This document shows, one piece after another, positions 42,562 to 50,475 of a stretch of 64,000 bases of DNA. Both the position numbers and the translations under genes were made by a program. The notes beneath the pieces were generated by a model that saw nothing but the letters and a program-made list of their open reading frames with translations, did no database searches and was not told where the DNA came from. Origin of the DNA: Scandinavium manionii (lineage in GTDB: Bacteria; Pseudomonadota; Gammaproteobacteria; Enterobacterales; Enterobacteriaceae); assembly GCF_024764775.1 (NCBI RefSeq), contig NZ_JALIGC010000040.1, forward strand, positions 843,068 through 907,067. Direction: 5' to 3'. Within the stretch, counting starts at the first letter, position 1. Each line of letters opens with the position of its first letter.

Positions 42562-43800
42562 TCACCCCTCGTAGATGTCCCAGGCCGCCTGCATCGCAGC
42601 CCCCTGAGTAGTAGCGAAGCCCAGACGGTTCAGCACAGCTTCCAGCGCAGTCAGGGTCTGCAATACACAATCTTTACGCGCGTTGTAGCCCATGGTGCCG
42701 ATACGCCAGATTTTGCCCGCCAGCGGACCAAACGAGGTGCCAATTTCGATGTGAAAATCGTTGAGCAGGCGCTGGCGCACTTCTTCGCCGTGCACGCCTG
42801 CAGGAATCACCACCCCGATTACGTTGTTCATTTTGTGGGAGATATCGCCGAACACCTCGAGCCCCATGCCCTGAATGCCATTCAGCATTGCGCGGCCGTG
42901 CAGTTCGTGGCGGGCGATCAGCGCGTCCATCCCCTCTTCCAGCATAATCCGCGCGCACTCCCGGGCGGCGAACAGCATACTGGTGGCTTCGGTGTGGTGG
43001 TTCAGGCGCTCCGGGCCCCAGTAGTCCATTACCATGCCGAGATCGAAATAGTTCGACCAAATCATTTCGTCTTCGCCATCCTGATGCAGATCGGTGCGGA
43101 TCCCCTGCTCCACGCATTTTCGCGCGCGGATCGTCACTTCCATTTCGGCGCTGAGCGTGATCGGCGAACTGCCCGATGGGCCGCCGAGGCATTTCTGTAA
43201 CCCGGCGGAGACCGCGTCCAGCCCCCAGGCATCGGTTTCAAGCACGTTGCCGCCGAGCGACGCGGTGGCATCGGTGTAAAACAGCACCCCGTGGCGACGG
43301 CAAATTTCACCCAGATTTTCCAGCGGTTGCAGCATGGTGGTGGAGGTGTCGCCCTGCACCGTCAGCAACAGACGCGGTTTGACGCGTTTGATCTCATCTT
43401 CAATGCGATCGGCGCTGAACACCTCGCCCCATGGCACTTCAATGGTATGGACTTCGGCCCGACAGCGGCGGGCAATTTCACACAACAGATGGCCGAAGCG
43501 GCCAAACACCGGGACCAGCACTTTATCGCCTGGACGAATGGCCGACAGCAGAATCGCCTCGATTCCGGCGCGGGACGTCCCGTCCACCAGCATCGTCCAG
43601 CGATTTTCGGTGCGGAACACGCCGCGATACAGCGCCATCACTTCATTCATGTAGTCAGTCATCACCGGATCGTACTGGCCGATCAGCTGGCTGGACATGG
43701 CGCGCAGCACGCGCGGATCGGCGTTGATCGGCCCCGGTCCCATCAGCAGGCGGTGAGGAGGATTAATGGGCGTAAATGGCTGAACCTCAAACATGGACAC
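42562..43800 (-). CDS. hpxJ: Ureidoglycine-glyoxylate-type aminotransferase (HpxJ-like)
   Basis: A 412-residue PLP enzyme of fold type I, class V. The cofactor lysine is Lys203 (GLQKCLGGPSG) and the cofactor aspartate Asp177 (FYTDATASLGG). The N-terminal LLMGPGPINADPRVL is typical of alanine/serine-glyoxylate aminotransferases. In hpx clusters this enzyme is thought to transaminate ureidoglycine with glyoxylate, giving oxalurate and glycine. It is the first gene of the minus-strand operon; the fused hydrolase starts immediately at its stop. Confidence 0.9.
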   Translation of the reverse strand: MSMFEVQPFTPINPPHRLLMGPGPINADPRVLRAMSSQLIGQYDPVMTDYMNEVMALYRGVFRTENRWTMLVDGTSRAGIEAILLSAIRPGDKVLVPVFGRFGHLLCEIARRCRAEVHTIEVPWGEVFSADRIEDEIKRVKPRLLLTVQGDTSTTMLQPLENLGEICRRHGVLFYTDATASLGGNVLETDAWGLDAVSAGLQKCLGGPSGSSPITLSAEMEVTIRARKCVEQGIRTDLHQDGEDEMIWSNYFDLGMVMDYWGPERLNHHTEATSMLFAARECARIMLEEGMDALIARHELHGRAMLNGIQGMGLEVFGDISHKMNNVIGVVIPAGVHGEEVRQRLLNDFHIEIGTSFGPLAGKIWRIGTMGYNARKDCVLQTLTALEAVLNRLGFATTQGAAMQAAWDIYEG

Positions 43801-43824
43801 ATCCTTTGGTCTGGAAACCGGTTA

Positions 43825-43840
43825 TTGAAACGAATGATTC
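43825..43840 (-). promoter_or_regulatory. Candidate HpxU operator before hpxJ
   Basis: On the minus strand it reads GAATCATTCGTTTCAA, matching 13 of 16 bases of the site at 44825. It lies 24 bases upstream of the hpxJ ATG. The assignment to HpxU is inference. Confidence 0.45.
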
Positions 43841-43972
43841 TTTAATATCGTTTTTGCAACGAATGTGCCAGCGCATTTTTTCCACTTAGCACGTGACTCA
43901 GGCTCATTATTCCGCACCGCATTGATTCAAAACGGCACCCAGTGCAGGTGCAATTGCACCAACACAGGGCGT

Positions 43973-44812
43973 TTAACGCTGTTCCAGTTCATCGAGGGAG
44001 TGATAAAGATCGGCGATGCGATGAATGCGCTGCCGTCCGTCGCTGAGCGTGCTGTGCAGTAAGGCGTTGGCGAGTAAGTTCACCAGGCTCATGGCGCTGC
44101 TGTAGCTGTCAAATGCCGAGACGCTGTCCAGCGGGGCCGCAAAATGCCAGCGGCAGCGGGCGCGGATCCCGACAGCCTGCGGTTCGCTCAGCACCAGTAC
44201 CTGCGCCTGTTGGGCCTGCAACGCCTCGAGCAGCGGGCGGATCACCCGTGGACGGCGACGAAATGCCACCACAATAACCAAATCATCCGGGGTGATATCC
44301 ACCACTTCTTCCGCCAGTGTCTGACCGGGCTGCGGCATTAGCCAGACGTTGCCGCGGCTTTGCATCAGCTGTTGGCGCAGATGCAGCGCCACCGGGCTGC
44401 TGTTACGCAGGCCGACGATAAACACACGCTTCGCAGCGCTGAGGGCAGCGACCACTTCGGCGAACAGGTCGGCATCCAGCGCATTGACCCATTGGGTGAG
44501 ATTCGCCATTTCCTGTTTATAGTGACGCGCCAGCAGCGTGTTACCCTGCACCGCATCACGATCGCCGGTGAGCGGCATCCCGCTCTGGCGCAGGGTTCGC
44601 AGCTCGTCGCGCATGTCTTTGAAGCGCTCATAACCCAGATGCCGGAACAGGCGACTGACGGTGGCCTTGGATACCCCGCTGAGGCGAGCCAGCTCGGCAC
44701 TGTTGTAGCTCACCAAATCGTCAAAGTGATCCATGATGAACGACGCCACGCGCTGTTCCTGTGGAGAAAGTTCGTTGTAACACGCCCTCAGGCGCTCATC
44801 CAGCTGCTGCAT
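43973..44812 (-). CDS. hpxU: MurR/RpiR-family transcriptional regulator HpxU
   Basis: A 279-residue regulator. An N-terminal RpiR helix-turn-helix (about 10-60, ELARLSGVSKATVSRLFRHL) is followed by a SIS effector domain (about 110-240, RVFIVGLRNSSPVAL, VIVVAFRRRPRV). It lies between two catabolic operons of the hpx cluster and is divergent from hpxW, so it is the likely local regulator. The effector may be an intermediate of the pathway, but nothing in the sequence identifies it. Confidence 0.85.
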   Translation of the reverse strand: MQQLDERLRACYNELSPQEQRVASFIMDHFDDLVSYNSAELARLSGVSKATVSRLFRHLGYERFKDMRDELRTLRQSGMPLTGDRDAVQGNTLLARHYKQEMANLTQWVNALDADLFAEVVAALSAAKRVFIVGLRNSSPVALHLRQQLMQSRGNVWLMPQPGQTLAEEVVDITPDDLVIVVAFRRRPRVIRPLLEALQAQQAQVLVLSEPQAVGIRARCRWHFAAPLDSVSAFDSYSSAMSLVNLLANALLHSTLSDGRQRIHRIADLYHSLDELEQR

Positions 44813-44824
44813 ATCTCGTCTCCT

Positions 44825-44840
44825 GCAACTTTCGTTTCAA
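44825..44840 (+). promoter_or_regulatory. Candidate HpxU operator between hpxU and hpxW
   Basis: The sequence GCAACTTTCGTTTCAA lies in the divergent hpxU-hpxW gap, and recurs in related form before hpxJ and the permease gene. It could serve both divergent promoters. Confidence 0.45.
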
Positions 44841-44925
44841 CTCAGGCTGACACAGCAAAAGCTCACTCGTCAATCTGGAACGTTTTTTGCCTGATGAGGA
44901 AGAAGAGCGTCCACGGAGAAACATT

Positions 44926-46509
44926 ATGCAAAGTAATCTGGCCCCCGGTGCCATGGCGGTAACCCCTCATCATCTCGCCAGCGAATCGGCGCTTTCAGTG
45001 CTGCGTCACGGTGGCGATGCCATTGAAGCGATGGTGGCGGCGGCGGCGACCATTGCCGTGGTGTATCCCCACATGAACGGCATTGGCGGCGACGGTTTCT
45101 GGCTGATTGTTCCGCCCGGCGGCGAGCCGATTGCCATTGACGCCAGCGGGGCCTCCGGGACGCAGGCGACGCTGGCGTATTACGACGGTCATGCCAGCAT
45201 CCCACATCGCGGTGCGAAAGCCGCGCTGACCGTGCCGGGCACCGTGAGCGGCTGGGATGAAGCACTGAACGTTTCCGCAGGACTTGGCGGCGGGCAGCTT
45301 CCGCTTTCACGTCTGCTTGCGGATGCAATTCGCTATGCCGCCGACGGCATTCCGGTGACCCGTTCACAGGTAAGCGCTACGCAGAGTAAATATCATGAGC
45401 TTTCCGGCGTGCCAGGCTTTGCAGGGACCTTTTTACAGCACGGCGAAGTGCCCGCGGCAGGCAGCCGTTTCTGCCAGCCGCGCCTCGCCCGCACCTTAAC
45501 GCGGCTGGCGAATGACGGGCTAGACAGCTTTTATCGCGGGCCGCTGGCGCAGCTGATGGCGGAAGAGTTTCAGGCCACCGGGTGTCCGCTGACGGCACAG
45601 GATCTCGCCGGACATCGCGCTCGCCGTCGCGTGCCGTTGAAGCTCAGCCACCAGCTGGGCGATATTTTCAATATGACGCCGCCGACCCAGGGACTGGTGT
45701 CGCTGGCGATCCTCGGTATTACCGATCACCTCGACATGGCCAACGCTGACGAGGTTCAGACCATCCACCGCATCGTAGAAGCCACTAAACAGGCGTTCAG
45801 CCTGCGCGATAAATACATCACCGACCCGCGCCATGTGACGCTGCCAGTGCAAAGCCTGCTGGAAACCGCCCCGTTGCAGGAGATGGCGACCAGCATTGAC
45901 GATAATCACGCCGCGCCGTGGGGCAAAGGCAAAGGCCCGGGCGATACCGTCTGGCTCGGTGTTATCGACGGCAACGGGCTGGCAGTGTCGTTTATTCAGA
46001 GCATTTATCACGAGTTTGGCAGCGGCGTGGTGCTACCCGAAAGCGGCATTCTGTTGCAAAACCGTGGCGCGGCGTTCAGCCTCGACCCAGATCACCTGCT
46101 GGCGCTGGCGCCGGGCAAACAGCCTTTCCACACACTCAACCCGGCGGCGGCGCGTCTGAAAGACGGTCGCACGATGGTGTACGGCACCATGGGCGGCGAC
46201 GGTCAGCCGCAAACTCAGGCGGCGATTTTCACTCGTCATGTGATTCAGGGTATGCCGTTGCAGGAAGCGGTTGCCGCTCCGCGCTGGCTACTGGGCCGCA
46301 CCTGGGGCCAGTCGACGGATTCGCTCAAGCTGGAGGGCCGTTTCAGCGAGACCACTTTCAGCGCGCTGCGGGAAAAAGGGCACGACGTGGAATGGCTGCC
46401 GGGCATGAGTGAAGCGATGGGCCACGCCGGAGCGATTGTCCGTCATCCCAACGGCATGCTGGAAGGGGCATACGATCCGCGCAGCAACGGCAGCGCAGCA
46501 GGATTCTAA
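44926..46509 (+). CDS. hpxW: Oxamate amidohydrolase HpxW (gamma-glutamyltransferase family)
   Basis: A 527-residue Ntn hydrolase of the gamma-glutamyltranspeptidase fold. The predicted self-cleavage nucleophile is Thr341 in GPGDTVWLGVID, followed by AVSFIQSIYHEFGSG. Another conserved loop is GTMGGDGQPQTQ. Klebsiella HpxW was characterised as an oxamate amidohydrolase giving oxalate and ammonia. Unlike Ggt it has no signal peptide, fitting a cytoplasmic catabolic role. The ATG at 44926 has a CGGAGA site. It is first of the hpxWXYZ operon. Confidence 0.9.
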   Translation: MQSNLAPGAMAVTPHHLASESALSVLRHGGDAIEAMVAAAATIAVVYPHMNGIGGDGFWLIVPPGGEPIAIDASGASGTQATLAYYDGHASIPHRGAKAALTVPGTVSGWDEALNVSAGLGGGQLPLSRLLADAIRYAADGIPVTRSQVSATQSKYHELSGVPGFAGTFLQHGEVPAAGSRFCQPRLARTLTRLANDGLDSFYRGPLAQLMAEEFQATGCPLTAQDLAGHRARRRVPLKLSHQLGDIFNMTPPTQGLVSLAILGITDHLDMANADEVQTIHRIVEATKQAFSLRDKYITDPRHVTLPVQSLLETAPLQEMATSIDDNHAAPWGKGKGPGDTVWLGVIDGNGLAVSFIQSIYHEFGSGVVLPESGILLQNRGAAFSLDPDHLLALAPGKQPFHTLNPAAARLKDGRTMVYGTMGGDGQPQTQAAIFTRHVIQGMPLQEAVAAPRWLLGRTWGQSTDSLKLEGRFSETTFSALREKGHDVEWLPGMSEAMGHAGAIVRHPNGMLEGAYDPRSNGSAAGF

Positions 46510-46515
46510 GGAGCG

Positions 46516-46707
46516 ATGATGAACGAGAATACGTTTAACTGGCCTGAATATATTCTGCTGATGGAACAGCTGTTGGCGGTGCCGCTGGATGCGCCGCGCC
46601 GGACAGAGCTGGCGGTCCAGCTTAGCCGGATTGCCTCGATGGCCGAGCCGCTGATGGCGTTTGAGCTGCCGCTCCGCCAGGACGGTGCAGGAGTGTATCA
46701 ACTATGA
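46516..46707 (+). CDS. hpxX: Oxalurate catabolism protein HpxX (small AtzG-like subunit)
   Basis: A 63-residue acidic helical protein (WPEYILLMEQLLAVPLDAPR, then VQLSRIASMAEPL). It resembles the small AtzG-type subunits that accompany amidase-signature enzymes, with a role like GatC. It overlaps the start of hpxY by four bases (ATGA), the usual sign of a coupled complex partner. Two adjacent ATGs (46516 and 46519) are possible starts. Confidence 0.82.
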   Translation: MMNENTFNWPEYILLMEQLLAVPLDAPRRTELAVQLSRIASMAEPLMAFELPLRQDGAGVYQL

Positions 46708-48080
46708 CACTGAGCATTCGGGACATTCAGCAAGGCTTACGCTACCGCCAGTTCAGCGCGGTGGAACTGGCGCAGCAGACGCTGGTCCGCATTGAGCGGG
46801 ATAACCCGCAGGTGAACGCCTTCACCAAAGTCACGGCAGAACGCATGCTGCGCGAAGCCGCTGATATTGACGTGCGCTTGCGTCAGGGAGAGGCCCTCCC
46901 GCCACTCGCGGGCGTGCCGTTTGCGGTGAAAAATTTATTTGATATCGAAGGCGTGACCACGCTCGCAGGGGCACAACTGTTCAGCGAAATGCCGCCTGCA
47001 ACAGCTGATGCGTTTGCCGTGCAGCAGTTGCGGCGGGCAGGCGCGACGCTTGCGGGGGCGCTGAATATGGACGCCTACGCCTACGGCTTTACGACGGAAA
47101 ACAGCCATTACGGCCCGACCCGTAACCCGCGAGATTTGAACCGCATTGCGGGTGGATCTTCGGGGGGATCAGCCGCGGCAGTGGCCGCAAAGCTGGTGAA
47201 CTTTACGCTCGGCACCGACACCAACGGCTCGATCCGCGTGCCCGCCTCGCTGTGCGGCGTTCTGGGCCTGAAGCCGACGTTTGGCCGTTTGTCGCGATCC
47301 GGCAGCCATCCATTTGTCGCCAGCCTCGATCACATCGGCCCGCTGGCGCGCTTTACCGACGATCTGGCCCACGTTTATGATGCCTTGCAGGGCCACGATC
47401 CGGACGATAAATGGCAGTCCTCCCGGGATGTTTCGCCCGTTTCATCAATGCTGTCACAGACAACAAATCTGCGCTGCGCCGTGCTGGGCGGCTGGTTTGA
47501 TGAAGGGAGCGACTGTAGCGCTCGCGATGCGGTAGCCCGCGTGGCACACGCGCTTGGCGCAAATGAAAAACTGGAGTTGCCGAACGTGGCGCTGGCCCGT
47601 TCCGCCGCTTTTTTGCTGTCTGCAGCGGAAGGCGGCAACCACTATTTACCCGCGCTACGCAATGATGCAGAACGCTTTGAGCCTAACTCCCGTGAACGCC
47701 TGCTGGCGGGCGCGATGACGCCGTCGGCCTGGTACACCCAGGCGCAGCGCTTCCGGGCATGGTTTCGCGATACGACGCTACCGCTGTTTAATGATTTTGA
47801 TCTGCTGATCGCCCCGGCGACGCCGTGCAGCGCGACGCTGATTGGCGACACCACAATGCGCATTAACGGCATCGAACTGCCGATCAAAGCCAGCATGGGT
47901 ATGCTGACGCAGCCGATTTCGTTTCTGGGTTTACCGGTGGTCAGCGTGCCGCTCAAAACCCACAGCGGTTTGCCCATCGGTGTGCAGATTATTGGCGCGC
48001 CGTGGCAGGAAGCGCAGTGTTTGCAAGCCGCCTGGCAGCTTGAACAAGCCGGTATTCTTTATCAACAGGAAGACATATGA
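46704..48080 (+). CDS. hpxY: Amidase HpxY (AtzE-family, amidase signature)
   Basis: A 458-residue amidase-signature hydrolase. The Ser-cisSer-Lys triad is visible: Lys76 in VPFAVKNLFD, the GGSSGGSAAA loop (150-159) and nucleophile Ser176 in GTDTNGSIRVPAS. By cluster context it probably acts on oxalurate or a related ureido acid, together with the small HpxX. It is coupled at both ends by four-base overlaps with hpxX and hpxZ. Confidence 0.88.
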   Translation: MTLSIRDIQQGLRYRQFSAVELAQQTLVRIERDNPQVNAFTKVTAERMLREAADIDVRLRQGEALPPLAGVPFAVKNLFDIEGVTTLAGAQLFSEMPPATADAFAVQQLRRAGATLAGALNMDAYAYGFTTENSHYGPTRNPRDLNRIAGGSSGGSAAAVAAKLVNFTLGTDTNGSIRVPASLCGVLGLKPTFGRLSRSGSHPFVASLDHIGPLARFTDDLAHVYDALQGHDPDDKWQSSRDVSPVSSMLSQTTNLRCAVLGGWFDEGSDCSARDAVARVAHALGANEKLELPNVALARSAAFLLSAAEGGNHYLPALRNDAERFEPNSRERLLAGAMTPSAWYTQAQRFRAWFRDTTLPLFNDFDLLIAPATPCSATLIGDTTMRINGIELPIKASMGMLTQPISFLGLPVVSVPLKTHSGLPIGVQIIGAPWQEAQCLQAAWQLEQAGILYQQEDI

Positions 48081-48460
48081 CGCCCGAAAACATTGACCGC
48101 CCGGCGGTGCTGAACGACGTGACCAGCGCATTTTATCGTTATGAAAAAGCCTTAACCAGCAATGACATTGCGGTGCTGGATGAACTGTTTTGGGATGATG
48201 GACGTACGGTGCGCTACGGCGCGACGGAGAATTTGTATGGAATCGCGGAGATCCGTGATTTCCGTAATTCTCGGCCTTCAAAGGGGTTAGATCGGCTGCT
48301 GCACCATACGACGATCACCACGTACGGCGAGGACATGGCGGTGGCAAGTACCGAGTTTACCCGTGAGAACAGCGAGCGCGTCGGCCGCCAGATGCAGACC
48401 TGGGTGAAATTCCCCTGCGGCTGGCGCATCGTAGCGGCGCATGTGAGTTTGATGGGGTGA
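48077..48460 (+). CDS. hpxZ: Oxalurate catabolism protein HpxZ (SnoaL-like)
   Basis: A 127-residue SnoaL-like (DUF3225-type) protein of the NTF2-like fold (TSAFYRYEKALTSNDIAVLD, LFWDDGRTVRYG, WVKFPCGWRIVAAHVS). HpxZ always travels with HpxW-X-Y. Its exact role in oxalurate or oxamate breakdown is unknown to me. The start overlaps the hpxY stop (ATGA). Confidence 0.85.
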   Translation: MTPENIDRPAVLNDVTSAFYRYEKALTSNDIAVLDELFWDDGRTVRYGATENLYGIAEIRDFRNSRPSKGLDRLLHHTTITTYGEDMAVASTEFTRENSERVGRQMQTWVKFPCGWRIVAAHVSLMG

Positions 48461-48483
48461 TTTTTTTGCCAGTGCATTTTTCT

Positions 48484-48520
48484 TTCACCCTCTCCAGGGG
48501 GAGAGGGTCAGGGTGAGGGC
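48484..48520. repeat. GC-rich palindromic repeat, copy 2
   Basis: Stem CACCCTCTCC with GGAGAGGGTC, followed by AGGGTGAGGG. It lies between the convergent ends of hpxZ and puuE, where it may work as a terminator-like hairpin. It is related to the element at 40427. Confidence 0.6.
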
Positions 48521-48531
48521 GCCACGATATA

Positions 48532-49479
48532 TCAGGCGATACCGTTGAACGGGTGCGTTTTCACCCAGTGTTCGGCGATATCCTGACGGCGACAAATCCA
48601 CACATCATCGTGGCTCTGCACATAATCCAGAAAACGCTGCAGCGCGCGAAAACGTCCTGGTCTGCCTAACAGGCGGCAGTGCATGCCAATCGACATCATT
48701 TTGGGTGACGTCTCTCCTTCTTCATATAGCACATCAAAACTGTCTTTCAGATAGGTGTAAAACTGCTCGGCGGTGTTGAAACCCTGGGCGGTGGCGAAGC
48801 GCATGTCGTTGGCGTCCAGGGTGTAGGGCACAATCAGATGCGGTTTGCTGTCGACCGTGGTCCAGAACGGCAGATCATCGCCGTAATAATCGCTGTCGTA
48901 GAGAAAACCGCCCTGCTCTGCCACCAGCTGGCGGGTGTTCGGGCTGTCACGCCCGGTGTACCAGCCGAGCGGCTTTTGGCCAAACAGCGCGTCGAGAATT
49001 TCGACCGCCTGCTGCATGTGCTGGCGTTCGGTCTGAATATCAAGATTCTGGTAGTGTATCCAACGCCATCCGTGGCTGACCACGTCGTAGTCTGCGGCTT
49101 TTATGGCGTCAACGATGGCCGGGTTACGCGCCAGGGCCATCGCCACACCGAACACCGTCAGCGGTAAACCGCGCTTTTGAAATTCCTGATGAATGCGCCA
49201 GAATCCGGCACGAGAGCCGTATTCGTAGAGGGAATCCATCGACATATGTTTGTCGGGGAAGCTGGGCGCACCAATGATGTCAGAGAGAAACTGCTCGGAA
49301 CCACTGTCGCCGTGCAGGATGTGGTTTTCACCGCCCTCTTCAAAATTGAGTACAAACTGGACGGCGATGCGCGCGCCGCCTGGCCACTGTGCATGCGGCG
49401 GTTGGCCGGCGTAGCCCGCCATGTCACGAGGGTAGTTTTCGGTAAAATGCCAGACGCGCTTATCCGTTGCTGATTGCAT
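48532..49479 (-). CDS. puuE: Allantoinase PuuE (polysaccharide-deacetylase fold)
   Basis: A 315-residue cofactor-independent allantoinase of the carbohydrate esterase 4 (NodB-like) fold. It is unrelated to the metal-dependent AllB type. Typical stretches are VQFVLNFEEGGENHILHGD, SRAGFWRIHQEF, YDVVSHGWRWIHYQN and the C-terminal SIGMHCRLLGRPGR. It hydrolyses allantoin to allantoate. It lies 35 bases downstream of the racemase gene on the same strand. Confidence 0.92.
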   Translation of the reverse strand: MQSATDKRVWHFTENYPRDMAGYAGQPPHAQWPGGARIAVQFVLNFEEGGENHILHGDSGSEQFLSDIIGAPSFPDKHMSMDSLYEYGSRAGFWRIHQEFQKRGLPLTVFGVAMALARNPAIVDAIKAADYDVVSHGWRWIHYQNLDIQTERQHMQQAVEILDALFGQKPLGWYTGRDSPNTRQLVAEQGGFLYDSDYYGDDLPFWTTVDSKPHLIVPYTLDANDMRFATAQGFNTAEQFYTYLKDSFDVLYEEGETSPKMMSIGMHCRLLGRPGRFRALQRFLDYVQSHDDVWICRRQDIAEHWVKTHPFNGIA

Positions 49480-49514
49480 ACTGATTCGACCTCTTTCTCA
49501 GATGGCCGTCGTCG

Positions 49515-50249
49515 TTAGCTCAAGATATCGAAGCCTCCGCTCAACGGCTTTTTATTGGGGTACGCGAGATCGCCGTATTTACTGGTGCCAAGACCCAGCG
49601 CCACAAGCGATTCCACCATTTTCACGGCCGCAGTTACGCCATCAATCACCGGGATGCCCAGCTCCTGCGTCAGCTCGCGGGCAAGGTTCGCCATGCCGCC
49701 GCAGCCAAGGACAATCGCCCCGCTGCCGTCTTCGCGTTTTGCCTGAATACAACGCTCGCGTACTTTCATCTGAGCAAGACCCGTGCCATCTTCCAGCGCC
49801 AGCACCGGTAAATCGATGGCGTGTAGCGCCGCGCAGTGATGTTCGAAACCATACTGCTGCAATAAATGACGGGCGATGATCACCGTGCGCGGCAGCGTGG
49901 TGACGATGGAAAAGCGTGTGGCCACCAGCGTCGCCATGTGCATCGCCGCTTCGGCAATGCCCACCACCGGCCCGCTGGCCAGTTCACGCGCCGCGAGTAA
50001 TCCCGGATCGCCAAAGCAGGCAATCACATGCCCCTGTGCGCCCTGCGCTTTGCCGTGTTTGATCTGCTCCAGCACGCCAATCGCCGCGATGGCTTCATCA
50101 AAATGGCCTTCAATCGACTCCACGCCCTGAGTCGGACAGGTCGCAAGAATGGTGGTGCCCGGAGCCGCGACGCTGCGGGCCGCTTCGCCAATGGTGTGCG
50201 TCATGGCGGCGCTGGTGTTGGGATTGATCACTTGAATCAAATGTTGCAT
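49515..50249 (-). CDS. hpxA: Allantoin racemase HpxA (Asp/Glu racemase superfamily)
   Basis: A 244-residue racemase of the Asp/Glu/hydantoin type. The two catalytic cysteines sit in IACFGDPGL (near residue 80) and IVLGCGGMAN (near 185). The N-terminus IQVINPNTSAAMT is family-typical. It interconverts R- and S-allantoin, so that the stereospecific allantoinase can use both. I chose the ATG at 50249; the frame continues upstream to 50336 without conserved sequence. It is divergent from the permease gene. Confidence 0.88.
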   Translation of the reverse strand: MQHLIQVINPNTSAAMTHTIGEAARSVAAPGTTILATCPTQGVESIEGHFDEAIAAIGVLEQIKHGKAQGAQGHVIACFGDPGLLAARELASGPVVGIAEAAMHMATLVATRFSIVTTLPRTVIIARHLLQQYGFEHHCAALHAIDLPVLALEDGTGLAQMKVRERCIQAKREDGSGAIVLGCGGMANLARELTQELGIPVIDGVTAAVKMVESLVALGLGTSKYGDLAYPNKKPLSGGFDILS

Positions 50250-50420
50250 CGAACGACGTCCTCTTGTTGTTTTGCCCTGTCGTGTAGCACCACGCCTGGG
50301 CAGTAAAATGGTTATCCGCACTGTAATAATGCACATCCTGTGCCCGCACAGCCACGTTTGTGTGTGTTATCGCCCTTTCACGCTCTGTATTTCTTGATAA
50401 CAGAATCTGGCCCGATTAAT

Positions 50421-50436
50421 GCAACAAAAGTTTCAG
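50421..50436 (+). promoter_or_regulatory. Candidate HpxU operator before the allantoin permease gene
   Basis: The sequence GCAACAAAAGTTTCAG shares both arms (GCAAC and GTTTCA, same 4-base spacing) with the site at 44825. It lies 40 bases upstream of the permease ATG. HpxU binding is inference. Confidence 0.4.
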
Positions 50437-50475
50437 ACATTCCGTCAGCATCTGTTTTTTAAAGGAGCAGATTTC

